The notes beneath the pieces are model-generated. The model had not been told where the DNA came from. It did no database searches and saw nothing but the letters and a program-made list of their open reading frames with translations. 64,000 nt of DNA from an uncultured Verrucomicrobia subdivision 3 bacterium (GTDB taxonomy: Bacteria; Verrucomicrobiota; Verrucomicrobiia; Limisphaerales; UBA11358), in NCBI GenBank assembly GCA_903895255.1, contig CAITTG010000088.1:41536-105535 (forward strand). Reading direction: 5' to 3'. Positions 1 to 9,212 of this stretch are shown piece by piece. Both the position numbers and the translations under genes were made by a program. Position 1 is the first letter of the stretch. Every line of letters begins with the position of its first letter.

Positions 1-723
1 TTAAAGTGCCTTTGGGGCCAACCTGCATTAACTGATAAAATCGCGAAGTATCTGGCAATCTGGATGGATCGGGCTGACGTGCAACTGGCCATAAATCAGG
101 CGTTGTTTGGAAATGGAGAGTTGTTTGACACTCAATACCTGTCGCTACTTCCCTTGTTTCGACAAAGCAAAGCCCTGACTATGCAGCATCGTGCCAAACT
201 CATTAAAATTGGCCGGAGCGATTTGCATTGGGCGGCACGCGCGGAAGCGCTATTAACGCTCATGCTACTTCCGCTTGAAGAGCAACACTTCCGCCAATTG
301 CGAAAGTTGTATTTACGAGAGTCATCGCCTTACGTTAAAAAGGTTGTTCTCGCCGTGTTTCTAAAAGCCCCTCACAAAATTAAACAGTCGGTCTTTGAAG
401 AAACCATCACAGAGCCGGAGGAAGAAACCAACCGATTCCGCAAGTTCCTCTGGTCATTGGGGCATAGCGCCGAAAGTTGTAAGCCAACCCTCAAAACCAT
501 CGGTAGGATTGAGTCCGACGCGGCGAGGTTGCTGGTATCGCTTCACGGTGCTCTTCAATCCCACGATTTGAATGTGCTCCGGCAGGTGGAACAAATTTCA
601 AAAAAGTATTCTGAAGAAGCAACAAACCAATTTGCTCGGCAGTCGTTCGGTGAAATTGTATTGTCTGCACAACAACAATTTTTGGCATGGCAAAAACGAC
701 TACAAAGGGGAAAGGGCGACTAG
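1..723 (+). CDS. Truncated alpha-helical protein, C-terminal part (function unknown)
   Basis: The frame is open from the first base, so the 5' end lies outside the window; the first internal ATG is at 64. The visible part, about 240 residues, is helical and leucine-rich, with repeated amphipathic segments that could be HEAT-like, and it has no membrane segment or signal. It ends 29 bases before the nuclease gene and probably shares its operon. In Lamassu/ABC-3C operons a small middle component accompanies nuclease and ATPase, but that partner usually sits between them. The helical tail of a larger defence protein, such as a reverse transcriptase, is also possible. I recognise no catalytic motif, so the role is inferred only from position. 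Confidence 0.6.
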   Translation, partial: LKCLWGQPALTDKIAKYLAIWMDRADVQLAINQALFGNGELFDTQYLSLLPLFRQSKALTMQHRAKLIKIGRSDLHWAARAEALLTLMLLPLEEQHFRQLRKLYLRESSPYVKKVVLAVFLKAPHKIKQSVFEETITEPEEETNRFRKFLWSLGHSAESCKPTLKTIGRIESDAARLLVSLHGALQSHDLNVLRQVEQISKKYSEEATNQFARQSFGEIVLSAQQQFLAWQKRLQRGKGD

Positions 724-752
724 AACCGCTCCAAAAATAGCAAGGACACCTG

Positions 753-1880
753 ATGCAAGACCCGACGACAACATCATCATCTACGTTACTTGATCAAATT
801 GTTCAAGTCAGGCCACGCGAGGTAGGTGGAAGTCTTTCGTCCAATCGTTCAGATTATCAAAAAAGCTGGGCATTCTGCCTGCTTTTGAAATTGCATCGGA
901 CAGGACAGGATTATCTGGTTCTCTTCGATTACCACGATGATGTTGTTGTTCTTGATTCAGCCGCAACTCCGACAGCGATTGACTTTTACCAAGTTAAAAC
1001 TAAGAAGGGAGGAAACTGGACGGTCACCCTTTTGTTGAAGCGTGAGAAAGGAGCAAGTGACGAATCACTGAATTCCATCGCCGGAAAAATGTATGCAAAT
1101 AAAATTGCATTTCCAACCGCCGCGAAGACGCTCAATTTCGTCACCAATGCTCAATTCCGAATCAAGCACAAAGACCTCCCAACATCCGAAAAGGTCGTGG
1201 ACGGATTTGAATTGGCAGAATTGTGTAAGGAAACGTTGCGGGAATTCAGCCAAACGATCCAGCAGGAACACAATCTTGATTATAGCCCACTTTGCGACAT
1301 CCTGACCAAATTCACGACTGATCCTTTGAGCCTGGACGGACACGTTATACACACAGCCGGAGAATTCGCCACTTTTTTGAATGAAATTAAACCAGACGGA
1401 AAATTTGCCAGCATCCCCGGCCAACGCGCAATTGCCACAACAATAGCGCGGAAAACCAATTGCGAGCGAACACCTGCCACAAAAGAAGAGCTGATTGCGG
1501 CCAAAGGAATTTCACGCGACGACTTCGCGAAAATGCTTTTGACCATTGTTTCGCAAGAGGAAGAAAGGGAGCGATGGGACGATATCAGCCGGGCTTTAAC
1601 CAAAGAAAATTATTCCTTCGGTGAAATAAAGCGTTGGCGCATCGCATGGAAGAAATACGCAGTGGAGCGACTGGACGTTTCAAATTCCGTATTAATGGCG
1701 ATTCAGCGTGTCATGAAGTCCGCAATCGCGGCATCAAACCAGGAAGATGCTTGCCGGACCCTTCGAGAACTTATCGCAGACTGCTTGCTCCGTTTTGAAA
1801 CAATGACGAGCCATGCGACCGTTCCGTATACACCAGATTATTTAACCGCCGTCATCCTTTTTGAAGCCAGTGAAGAATAG
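753..1880 (+). CDS. Cap4/DUF4297-type dsDNA endonuclease, LmuA-like effector
   Basis: The 375-residue protein has an N-terminal DUF4297/Cap4-like nuclease domain. Visible elements are a YQKSWAFCLLLKL helix at residues 35-47, acidic residues in YHDDVVVLD (60-68), and D77-F-Y-Q80-V-K82, which fits the D...QxK core of PD-(D/E)XK nucleases. Residues after about 200 are helical and probably hold the specificity or assembly region. The start has a good Shine-Dalgarno sequence, AAGGA at 742-746. The Rad50-like ATPase gene follows 41 bases downstream. In Lamassu and ABC-3C systems such a nuclease is held inactive by an SMC-like ATPase complex and cuts DNA when invasion is sensed. The nuclease call is fairly firm; membership of Lamassu is an inference. 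Confidence 0.75.
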   Translation: MQDPTTTSSSTLLDQIVQVRPREVGGSLSSNRSDYQKSWAFCLLLKLHRTGQDYLVLFDYHDDVVVLDSAATPTAIDFYQVKTKKGGNWTVTLLLKREKGASDESLNSIAGKMYANKIAFPTAAKTLNFVTNAQFRIKHKDLPTSEKVVDGFELAELCKETLREFSQTIQQEHNLDYSPLCDILTKFTTDPLSLDGHVIHTAGEFATFLNEIKPDGKFASIPGQRAIATTIARKTNCERTPATKEELIAAKGISRDDFAKMLLTIVSQEEERERWDDISRALTKENYSFGEIKRWRIAWKKYAVERLDVSNSVLMAIQRVMKSAIAASNQEDACRTLRELIADCLLRFETMTSHATVPYTPDYLTAVILFEASEE

Positions 1881-1921
1881 CCATTTCCGAAAACTACTAC
1901 GGAATTTACGAAAGAAATCGC

Positions 1922-3634
1922 ATGTTGCCCTTTTCAATAAAAAGGCTCGTCTTGATGTCGTCAGACACGGAACGGGCACGGATAATAAACTTTCACCACC
2001 GAGCGACGGTCATCACGGGTGAAAACCACACGGGCAAATCGTCGCTGATTAAAACGATTTATTATGCGTTCGGCGCAGAGCCACGGATGTTGAAGCCGTG
2101 GAAAGCGACCATTTCAAAAATTCTGGTTCACTTTTCCATCGGTGAGCTCGAATTCAGTCTGCTAAGGAATGGGAGCAGTTTCACATTATTCGATAAATCC
2201 GCCCAGCCGCTTGAAGCATTTACATCAGTCACAAACGGCTTGGGAATTTATCTCGCCAAACTTTTGCATTTTGGCATCAAACTCACCTCAAATAGCGGGA
2301 GCATAATCACTCCGCCGCCTGCGTATTTATTCCTACCCTTCTACTTTGACCAAGACAAAGGCTGGGTTGGAAACTGGGAAAGTTTTGAACATCTCAAACA
2401 GATCAAAAACTGGCGAAAAGATTTGATTGAGTATCACGTCGGGTTGAAACCCAACGAATATTATGAAATTAAAGGACAGCACCTTCAAGTTAAGGAACGA
2501 ATGGTTGTTGCCCAAGCCGAGTCAAGAGTATTGAAATCGGTTCGCGACCAAATCAGCGAGAAATATCAAGAGGTGGAATTCAACATTGACCTGGAAGCGT
2601 TTCAGGAAGAAATCAAGGAATTGCTTGTTTTGTGTGGTGAACTTCAGAAGGCCGCTGAAAAAATTAAAGAAAAACTCGTTGAGCTGTATAACATAAAAAT
2701 TGAAATTGAAAGCCAGATTGAAATCGTCAGCAATGCGCTCGGCGAAATGAGTTCAGACTACAAATTTCTAGAAAAGCTGGATGACCATGTTGATTGTCCG
2801 ACATGTGGTGCGGCCTACGACGTCTCGTTTGCGGAAATCTTCGGCGTTGCCCTCGACGAAGGGAAATGCGAAGTCCTTCTTCAAAAATTGCAGTCTGAAT
2901 TGCAAGATGTGAGTGTCCGCATCGCTAAAATGAGCGGCGAACATCGGTTGCATGACTTGGAGACGGCTAAAGTTAGAGCGCTTCTTGAGAAAAAACGTGA
3001 ACAAGTGCAGTTAAAAGATTTGATAGATAGCGAAAGTAAAAAGAAGCTTAAATCGGTTTTGCAGAACAGCCTAACCGAAGCGAACCTGAAAACTTTTCAA
3101 ATTCAGGAAGAGATCGATGGTTTAAAAAATCAATTAGATGGCTTCACGAATAAGGACAAGAAGGCCGAAATCAATCAAGACTTCAAAACCCTGATTAAGC
3201 GCTACCTTTCCGACCTTTCGCTTTTAGGCCTGAACGAAGATTCATACCCGGATTTCACAGCCAAAGTTTTTGACCAAGGTAGTGCCCAACCGCGAGCCGT
3301 CCTCGCCTATGGTTTCAGCATCCTTCAATTGATGCACAAACGCGCCTCATCAGCTTTTTGCCCTATCATCATTGATTCGCCAATCCAACAAGAGCAGGAT
3401 ACAACCAATCACCATAAAATTCTTAATTTCATAAAAAATAATCAACCCGAAGGTTCTCAGTTAATTCTCGGCGTGTTCGATCCCAAAAATGTTGATTTCG
3501 GAGGCGAGGTAATCACTTTAACTGAAAAGCGCCATGTTTTAAGAGAAGATGAATTCAATAGGGCCTCAGAGGAAATGATGCCGTTCATTCGTTCAGCGCT
3601 TGATTTTCGGCCACCAGAACATCGCTTAATTTGA
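1922..3634 (+). CDS. SMC/Rad50-like ABC ATPase with zinc hook, LmuB-like
   Basis: The 570-residue protein has Walker A G33-ENHTGKS near the N-terminus, two long coiled-coil arms (about 165-285 and 315-420) joined by a CPTCGAAY half zinc hook near residue 291, and a C-terminal lobe with Walker B (CPIIIDSP) near residue 480. This is the SMC/Rad50 plan, but short, as in the ATPase subunits of Lamassu (LmuB/DdmC) and ABC-3C defence systems. Such proteins dimerise through the hook, sense DNA ends or unusual DNA, and release a nuclease partner. It follows the Cap4-like gene directly. The usual small LmuC between the two is absent. The ATPase assignment is secure; the defence role rests on the gene pairing. 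Confidence 0.8.
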   Translation: MLPFSIKRLVLMSSDTERARIINFHHRATVITGENHTGKSSLIKTIYYAFGAEPRMLKPWKATISKILVHFSIGELEFSLLRNGSSFTLFDKSAQPLEAFTSVTNGLGIYLAKLLHFGIKLTSNSGSIITPPPAYLFLPFYFDQDKGWVGNWESFEHLKQIKNWRKDLIEYHVGLKPNEYYEIKGQHLQVKERMVVAQAESRVLKSVRDQISEKYQEVEFNIDLEAFQEEIKELLVLCGELQKAAEKIKEKLVELYNIKIEIESQIEIVSNALGEMSSDYKFLEKLDDHVDCPTCGAAYDVSFAEIFGVALDEGKCEVLLQKLQSELQDVSVRIAKMSGEHRLHDLETAKVRALLEKKREQVQLKDLIDSESKKKLKSVLQNSLTEANLKTFQIQEEIDGLKNQLDGFTNKDKKAEINQDFKTLIKRYLSDLSLLGLNEDSYPDFTAKVFDQGSAQPRAVLAYGFSILQLMHKRASSAFCPIIIDSPIQQEQDTTNHHKILNFIKNNQPEGSQLILGVFDPKNVDFGGEVITLTEKRHVLREDEFNRASEEMMPFIRSALDFRPPEHRLI

Positions 3635-3752
3635 TTTTTAGAATCGCCCCAACATTGATGCTCAAAAAATTGCGGTGCGTTTTCTGGTGGGTTCGACTTT
3701 GACCGTTCCAAATCGTCTTGACGCGCCAGCCAAAATTTGCAAACAAATCGGA

Positions 3753-3875
3753 ATGGAAACCTGTCCCAAATGCGGCGCGACCACGGTCCCACGAAACGGC
3801 CCGAAGGCCGTCGAGGAGCTTTGGGATTGTCCAAACTTCCCATGCTCTTGGAACATGCGCCCCATGACCGCCTGA
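3753..3875 (+). CDS. Possible small zinc-ribbon protein
   Basis: An ATG at 3753 opens a 40-residue frame starting METCPKCGATTVPR, with a second cysteine pair in WDCPNFPCSW, a plausible four-cysteine zinc ribbon. The frame extends upstream to 3675, but the Cys-x2-Cys motif begins naturally at the later ATG. No clear ribosome binding site is seen. It lies 118 bases after the SMC-like gene and could be a remnant or a small accessory gene. It is too short to name. Confidence 0.35.
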   Translation: METCPKCGATTVPRNGPKAVEELWDCPNFPCSWNMRPMTA

Positions 3876-4598
3876 CATTCGGCTGTTTGATTGACGACCC
3901 TCCTTCTTCCGTCCAACATCTCCGGAAAACGACACCCGATACCCATTTTGACTCAACTCGCGATGTGTTCAATAATCGCGGTTAAGCGTTAATATTGCCA
4001 AGAGCTGTCAGGCGAACCCACCGCTAACCATTGCGGGTTAATTTTTGCTCACAAAGATTTAAAGTCCAAGGGCGGTTGCAAAACGATCAGCATTCCCATT
4101 TAAAGACGACTTGTGGACTCGTTTATTGTTTGCCTTCCGCTTACTTTGAGAGTAACCGTAAAAAACTTCAACGATTTCCCTCGGCTTGGCGAGTGTTTAG
4201 GATCACCAGCATACCGGCCAGCTTGGAACCAAAAAAATCAGTGGGTTGCCATTTCAGCCGTCTGACTTGTCATTTTTACCGGGGGCAAACATTTTCAATT
4301 GAGCCGCTATCTCACACCGGCCTGTGAAATTGCGGGAAGGCCATCGCGCATCGGATTGAGCCGGTTAATGACTCGCCTCCCCAGCAAAATCCCAGCAAAA
4401 GCGACTAAATTGGGAACGTCAAGACCAAGCCAAACAGATCATTATAACAGGCTTTGGCTTTTTTTTAAGAAATTATACCTGCCCATATTTTCAAAAAAAG
4501 GATTTGTCCTACTTCATAATGGGGGATAGCAGAGGCGCTTTTTGAAACCCTGGCCATGGGGGCCAGACCGGGAGGCGCAACGGCTGGAGAAACAACAT
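3876..4598. other. Gene-poor AT-rich stretch between defence operon and mobilisation module
   Basis: Open frames here (for example 4031-4327) have atypical composition, no ribosome binding site and no recognisable motif. I see no integrase, tRNA or clear repeat that would mark an attachment site. The stretch has the look of a decayed boundary between two acquired segments. Confidence 0.4.
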
Positions 4599-4757
4599 AT
4601 GAAAACATCGAAGTATAAGGAAGCCATTATCAAAGCTGGCTACCATCCCTCGCCCGCATTAATCGCGGCGGTGGAAGCCGCCCACGAACTGCTCCTAAAC
4701 CCCAAGCTGATTGCGACTGCCTTCAAGAAGGTAGGCAAACAGCATCCCGCTGAATAA
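4599..4757 (+). CDS. Small hypothetical protein (52 aa)
   Basis: The ATG at 4599 follows GGAG at about 4586-4589 with good spacing and gives a basic 52-residue protein beginning MKTSKYKEAIIKAGYHPSP. The rest is one or two amphipathic helices ending in KHPAE-like charged residues. The frame extends to an upstream ATG at 4542, but that leader is proline- and tryptophan-rich and lacks a ribosome binding site. It sits 105 bases upstream of the MobC-like gene and may be an accessory relaxosome or regulatory peptide. No family is recognised. Confidence 0.5.
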   Translation: MKTSKYKEAIIKAGYHPSPALIAAVEAAHELLLNPKLIATAFKKVGKQHPAE

Positions 4758-4794
4758 GCGGCGGGGAAAACCGATGCCAGCCGAGATCAAAGTA

Positions 4795-4820
4795 GGGGTG
4801 GGGCGTAAAAGTCCCACCCC
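4795..4820. repeat. Hairpin between the small ORF and the MobC-like gene
   Basis: GGGGTGGGGC (4795-4804) pairs with GTCCCACCCC (4811-4820), one mismatch, around a GTAAAA loop. There is no T-tract, so it is not a standard terminator. Its position just ahead of the mobilisation genes would also suit a relaxosome-binding structure. Confidence 0.45.
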
Positions 4821-4862
4821 CACCCTTGAAACCCGTTCATCGTTGCCATCCTGATTTATTTT

Positions 4863-5648
4863 ATGCCTATACAACCCCCCACCCATGTGAGAGAGGCGCA
4901 AGAAGCTCAGGCCGCCAGAGAGGCGGCGTTGGTGACGCAAGCCAGTCCTGCTCATTCCGTGGATAAGGTGAGCCCTACGACCTCTCCCAAACCCGATGGC
5001 ACCGTCTCGGATGCCAGCCGCCTGAACGGCGGGGAAAAGGCACCTCCGGCTATAACGCCCCCTGACACCGTGAAAATCACGGTCAAAACCCAGCAAGGTG
5101 TAACTACTGATGCAAAAAGTGCATCAGTAGTTGACCTTGCCGCCGGCTCACTGCGTTCTCCGGCGGGAAATAGCGCCCCCACCGGGGCGAAAGACCGTGC
5201 CGCCAAGAAGGCGGCCAAACGGCCCAACGCCATCACCCTCCGCCTCACGGACGAGGAGTATGCGCGGATTGCCACCGCCGCAGGGGTGGCATGGACGCCG
5301 GGCATGAAGGGCCGGAAGGGCCAAAAAATTGGCGCTAAATCCATGGCCGCCGTCATCATGGACGGCTACGGCCAAGGGCCAGTGCCGGAGGTCAATCGGC
5401 TGGTCTGGGCGGAATTATCCGGCCTGATTGGGTCGCTGGCCAGCCTCACCGAACAGGTCAATGACGGTAAAATGCCAGAGGATTTGCGCCCCCTTTTGCG
5501 CGAAACCATGCGGCTGGTGGCGGATTTACGCAAAGATTTGCTGACGGCGCGACCGCCGGATGCCACCACGGCGGCGCTCAAACTCATCGCCAAAGACGTG
5601 GCCATTTTGAAAAAGCAGATGTCACTTTTTGACGGCGTGGTGGATTAA
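4863..5648 (+). CDS. MobC-like mobilisation accessory protein (ribbon-helix-helix)
   Basis: The 261-residue protein has a low-complexity Ala/Pro/Thr-rich N-terminal half, then a basic stretch (AKKAAKRPNAI) leading into TLRLTDEEYARIATAAG, typical of the ribbon-helix-helix domain of MobC-type relaxosome proteins (about 120-145). The C-terminal third is helical and may oligomerise or contact the relaxase. MobC proteins bind oriT and help the relaxase melt and nick DNA. The relaxase gene starts 182 bases downstream on the same strand. The unusually long N-terminal region contains an inverted repeat in its DNA (separate entry). There is no clear ribosome binding site at the ATG, so a later start remains possible. 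Confidence 0.65.
   Translation: MPIQPPTHVREAQEAQAAREAALVTQASPAHSVDKVSPTTSPKPDGTVSDASRLNGGEKAPPAITPPDTVKITVKTQQGVTTDAKSASVVDLAAGSLRSPAGNSAPTGAKDRAAKKAAKRPNAITLRLTDEEYARIATAAGVAWTPGMKGRKGQKIGAKSMAAVIMDGYGQGPVPEVNRLVWAELSGLIGSLASLTEQVNDGKMPEDLRPLLRETMRLVADLRKDLLTARPPDATTAALKLIAKDVAILKKQMSLFDGVVD
5094..5139. repeat. 20-bp inverted repeat inside the MobC-like gene
   Basis: The arms at 5094-5114 and 5120-5139 are near-perfect complements around a 5-base AAAAG loop; the inner 13 bp (AACTACTGATGCA and its complement) pair perfectly. It lies in the linker-coding part, not in the conserved domain. Such hairpins are found at oriT sites and in attenuators; function is not established here. Confidence 0.6.
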
Positions 5649-5830
5649 ACACGGTCTGAAATCCGGCCTTTCGCCTTGCCTCCCGCGTACCGGTCAGAGT
5701 TTTTGAAGAATTTTCTGCGCCTCCCCCCTGATTTTCATCAATACGGCCAGCCCACTTCCGGCCAACGTCACGGCCAGCTTTCAAAAGTCAGTTGTCATTT
5801 TTTTGAGGTGGCGCGTACTATAGCCCCACC

Positions 5831-7597
5831 ATGAAAGGCAAAGTCATTCGGGGGACCCGGTTTCTTGGGTTGTTGAAGTATGTTTTCGGCAAGGATAAGA
5901 AACAGAAAAACAAGGACGCGCGTATCATCGGCGGCAATATGACCGGCCTAAATCCCGCCGAACTCAACCAAGAATTCCATGAATCCAATGCCGTGGGCGC
6001 CAAAAAATACGTGCGCCCCGTTCTGCATATACCGCTCCGGATGCCCGCCGGTGAGGATGTATCCGACGGAAAATGGGTGAAGATTATCAAGCGCGTGATG
6101 GAAGAAATGGGCTTGTCGCGCAATCGCCCCTGGGTTTTGGTAAAGCATCCGCATGAACATGTGCATCTGGTGACCACCCGGATTGATCGCGATGGTACGC
6201 CGTGGAAGGGGCATTGGGAGGGACTGCTTTTGATCGCCGCGACCCATGCGCTGGAAAAAGAATTTGGGCTGACCGAGACCCCTACTTTGGACCGGTCCGA
6301 ATGGAATAAAATTAATCCGACCGACAAAGTTCCGCTGACGAGCGGCCAAATTCACAAGAAGAAACTTCAGGCCGCCCAAGGGATGGTTCCTGAATTGACC
6401 CCAAACGAAAAGCTCGCCGTCCTGATTGCCGAGGCCATTTCGGCCTCAAATGGCACCTTTGAATGTTTTTCTGAACAGCTTAAAGGCAAAGGCGTCTCGG
6501 TTAGGAGGAATGAATCAATCACCACCGGCCATGTTTCAGGAATTAGTTATCTTCTAGCGGGGGCGGCCAAGGGCATCAAAGGTTCAAAAATAAATCGCGA
6601 CTGTGCATGGCAAAGCATTTTGGAACGGCTGGTAAAGCAGAAAGCCATCAATTCCTTCATCCTTGATCCCGAGCCGGTATTCGATTTTTCGGCGGAAACA
6701 CCTCCGGTTCCGCCCCCGCCGCGATCCAAGAAAACCAGCACTCCGCCCGAGCCTGAGTCAAAAATTGACGACCCTATTAAGATCCGAACCAGCCCGGAAG
6801 TGGTAATTGAACGGGTTTACACGCCGGAGGCTGTGTGGGTTGCAAAGCCGGAAAAACAGCGGAGCCTCGATGATATTCCTGCTCATATTGCATGGAAACC
6901 AAATGATAATGCGTGGGATCATTTGCTGGATTCGCTCATCCGCGAATACCGGTTGCGCCGAAAATTATTGGAAGAATTAAAAGAAAAAAAGGACTTGTGG
7001 GCGATTAATTCTCACACGCTGGCCACTGCCAGCCGTAACCCCGACACCAATGAAATTGTTGGAATTACCCGGATGCAAATCGGTTCAGGGCCGCTAACAC
7101 CTGAGATTCTTCTGCCCAATCAACGGGGCCTTTTCTCAATCGGTGCGCCTTTTGCCGAGGCAGAAAAATTCGTGGTTACGGCCAATCCCATTGAGGCCAT
7201 TTCGTATTTGCGATTGAAACAACTTAAAACCGGGGAATATTCCAAGGGCATTCATGTCGTTAGCACCGATGGATTGCCCCCGCCGGACTGGTGGCTGGAA
7301 CGGGTTTATGAGGCAGTCGCAGGCAAAATCCAAAGCAAACCCGACGATTCTTGGGGGCCGGTCATTGCCACCCACGAATCGCGCGACGCCATCATGACGC
7401 CGCCAGCACTCCGGCCATTTTTTCCCGGAGCGAATGATTTTCACCAGTTCCTAGGCGTGGAGGTCGTTGATGTTGCGATGATTCAGAACGCCAGTCCGGC
7501 GGAAAAATCTACCATTTGGCAGACCGAGTTGAAAACCTATCTTAGCGAAGTGCAGACCAGAGAGGGAGCAAGTCGAAGAGAAATAAGAGGTTGGTGA
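5831..7597 (+). CDS. MobA/VirD2-family relaxase with possible Toprim-like C-terminal domain
   Basis: The 588-residue protein has the relaxase order of motifs: Tyr17 in LLKYVFGK as probable nicking residue, IIGGNMTG with the following L...EF segment (32-49), PVLHIPL (63-69), and the metal-binding histidines in H106-P-H-E-H-V-H112 followed by LVTTRID. After a proline-rich linker (about 290-310), the last 200 residues include FVVTANPIEAISYLRLKQL and GIHVVSTDG, which resemble the acidic strands of a Toprim fold. The enzyme would nick oriT, bind the 5' end covalently and lead transfer. It pairs with the MobC-like gene upstream. No type IV secretion genes are seen, so the element would be mobilisable, not self-transmissible. 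The Toprim reading is tentative. Confidence 0.75.
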   Translation: MKGKVIRGTRFLGLLKYVFGKDKKQKNKDARIIGGNMTGLNPAELNQEFHESNAVGAKKYVRPVLHIPLRMPAGEDVSDGKWVKIIKRVMEEMGLSRNRPWVLVKHPHEHVHLVTTRIDRDGTPWKGHWEGLLLIAATHALEKEFGLTETPTLDRSEWNKINPTDKVPLTSGQIHKKKLQAAQGMVPELTPNEKLAVLIAEAISASNGTFECFSEQLKGKGVSVRRNESITTGHVSGISYLLAGAAKGIKGSKINRDCAWQSILERLVKQKAINSFILDPEPVFDFSAETPPVPPPPRSKKTSTPPEPESKIDDPIKIRTSPEVVIERVYTPEAVWVAKPEKQRSLDDIPAHIAWKPNDNAWDHLLDSLIREYRLRRKLLEELKEKKDLWAINSHTLATASRNPDTNEIVGITRMQIGSGPLTPEILLPNQRGLFSIGAPFAEAEKFVVTANPIEAISYLRLKQLKTGEYSKGIHVVSTDGLPPPDWWLERVYEAVAGKIQSKPDDSWGPVIATHESRDAIMTPPALRPFFPGANDFHQFLGVEVVDVAMIQNASPAEKSTIWQTELKTYLSEVQTREGASRREIRGW

Positions 7598-7732
7598 GTT
7601 TTTTTCCAAGGCCAGATGAGAGGGCTTTGGGTAGTTCTGGCTGGTCCTTGTCCATCACGCTAGCAGGAGCAAAGGACGAGAGGGAATTTGTGCATTCCAT
7701 GCCAGTCCCTTGCCGAACGAAGCGAGTTGGGC

Positions 7733-9049
7733 ATGATGAAAATATACGCTGATGACGAGTTGCGCCGCTCCGCCGCTTGCGGTGACGCCAAGGCCGTTCG
7801 CAAATTATTGCTCGCAGGAGCGGACGCCAGCGACAGAGATAACGCCGCAATGCGCCGCGCCCTTCGGCATGGGCATGCCAAAATTGTCAATTTACTGCTA
7901 AAAGCTGGTGCGGATTTCAGTGAAAATACGGAGGAATTTCTTCAATTGGCGGCGAAACATCGAAACGCACGGAGTCTCAAAATGCTCCTGCGGGTGGTCA
8001 AGACCACCATCTCACCGGGGACTTTAAATCAGGTTTTATATACCACAATCAAAGAGCGCAACACCCAGGCCGTTGATGTTTTGATTGCCGCCGGGGCCAA
8101 CCCCGAGGCCGACGAGAATCGTTCCGCCCGGCTCGCGGCGACGGTCGGCAGTGTCCCCATTCTTCAAATCCTTCACCGCAAAGGTGCGGATTTTGACGCA
8201 CGGGAAGGCGAGATCCTCAGCAATGCCGTCAACGGGGGCCATCTGGACGCCACCAGATATATTCTGGCTTGCGGGGTGCAGGTTAATGCCCGCGCCCACA
8301 TGGCAATCACCGCCGCGCTGGTTCTAGGGGATTCGGAAATGCTGGAAACATTGCTGGACGCGGGAGGCACGTTGCAACATCCCTACTTAATTACCGACGT
8401 TGCCGCCCGTGACTCCGTGGAAAGTTTGTTGCTTTTAATCCGGCGGGGTTGTGAATTTCACAGCTACGCCGCCGACATCGCCATGAATTCGGTGCGCCAT
8501 AATGCACTGCGCGTGCTCCAATATGTCCACCACAATGCAACCATTCCACAACGCGCCCGCGACCTGGAATTGCAGATTGCAGCGGACAAGACCAGTGAAA
8601 AAATCGTGGATTTCCTTTTGGAACGCGGTGCCGATCCTTCCGCGGATAAAAGTGACGCCCTGCAAAGGGCTGTAAAAACCCAGAGAATCACCATCGCCGG
8701 GAAATTAATTAAGGCCGGTGGGCGGGTACCACACCTTGACGCCAGCGCCTTAACCATTACGGCGAAGGCCGCAAACTGGGCCTTCCTAATTCATCTGTTA
8801 CACCATTCGCTCACGGTCGCACCTGTGATTTTATCCACCTTCGAGGCAGTGGCGTTTTTTCATCAGGTTCCGCCGCAAGCTTTCCTAGAGGACGCCTGCG
8901 GAAAGTTACACCCTCGCTATATTCGCAAGGAGAGGCATTCATTTGCCAAAGCAAATGGCCGGGTGGCATCCAAGAAATCCGCTGATGAAGCTATATTCGT
9001 CAGCTTGTGGCTTGCGGACTTTCTAATAATTCAGCGAGGACACGATTAA
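7733..9049 (+). CDS. Ankyrin-repeat protein
   Basis: Beginning MMKIYADDELRRSAACGD, the 438-residue protein is built almost wholly of ankyrin repeats; clear units include ALRHGHAKIVNLLLKAGAD, NTQAVDVLIAAGANPEAD and SEKIVDFLLERGADPSAD. The last 80 residues are not repeat-like. The open frame extends 45 bases further upstream, but that leader is unlike a repeat cap. There is no signal peptide, so it should be cytosolic. Ankyrin proteins bind other proteins; this one lies among mobilisation genes as cargo, and its partner is unknown. Two adjacent ATGs at 7733 and 7736 both fit as start. Confidence 0.75.
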   Translation: MMKIYADDELRRSAACGDAKAVRKLLLAGADASDRDNAAMRRALRHGHAKIVNLLLKAGADFSENTEEFLQLAAKHRNARSLKMLLRVVKTTISPGTLNQVLYTTIKERNTQAVDVLIAAGANPEADENRSARLAATVGSVPILQILHRKGADFDAREGEILSNAVNGGHLDATRYILACGVQVNARAHMAITAALVLGDSEMLETLLDAGGTLQHPYLITDVAARDSVESLLLLIRRGCEFHSYAADIAMNSVRHNALRVLQYVHHNATIPQRARDLELQIAADKTSEKIVDFLLERGADPSADKSDALQRAVKTQRITIAGKLIKAGGRVPHLDASALTITAKAANWAFLIHLLHHSLTVAPVILSTFEAVAFFHQVPPQAFLEDACGKLHPRYIRKERHSFAKANGRVASKKSADEAIFVSLWLADFLIIQRGHD

Positions 9050-9212
9050 AAGACGTGCCCGCCCAACGCCATCGCCGGTAAAAAACGGCGCTGTGATCAT
9101 GGGCCGGGCGGCAAACAAATTGACCGCTGGAAATAAAAAGACGGTCGGGGAAAAACTCTGAGGGTGGCGCGATTCCATCGCGTAAACCCCACCAAAAGAA
9201 AACTTTTTGAGT

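Noticed and set aside
1..723. First gene as a reverse transcriptase or retron tail
   Set aside because: Only the helical C-terminal part is visible and no catalytic YxDD or other RT motif can be read, so it stays unnamed.
4031..4327. Open frame of 98 codons in the gene-poor stretch
   Set aside because: No ribosome binding site, no motif, and odd composition; not supported as a gene.
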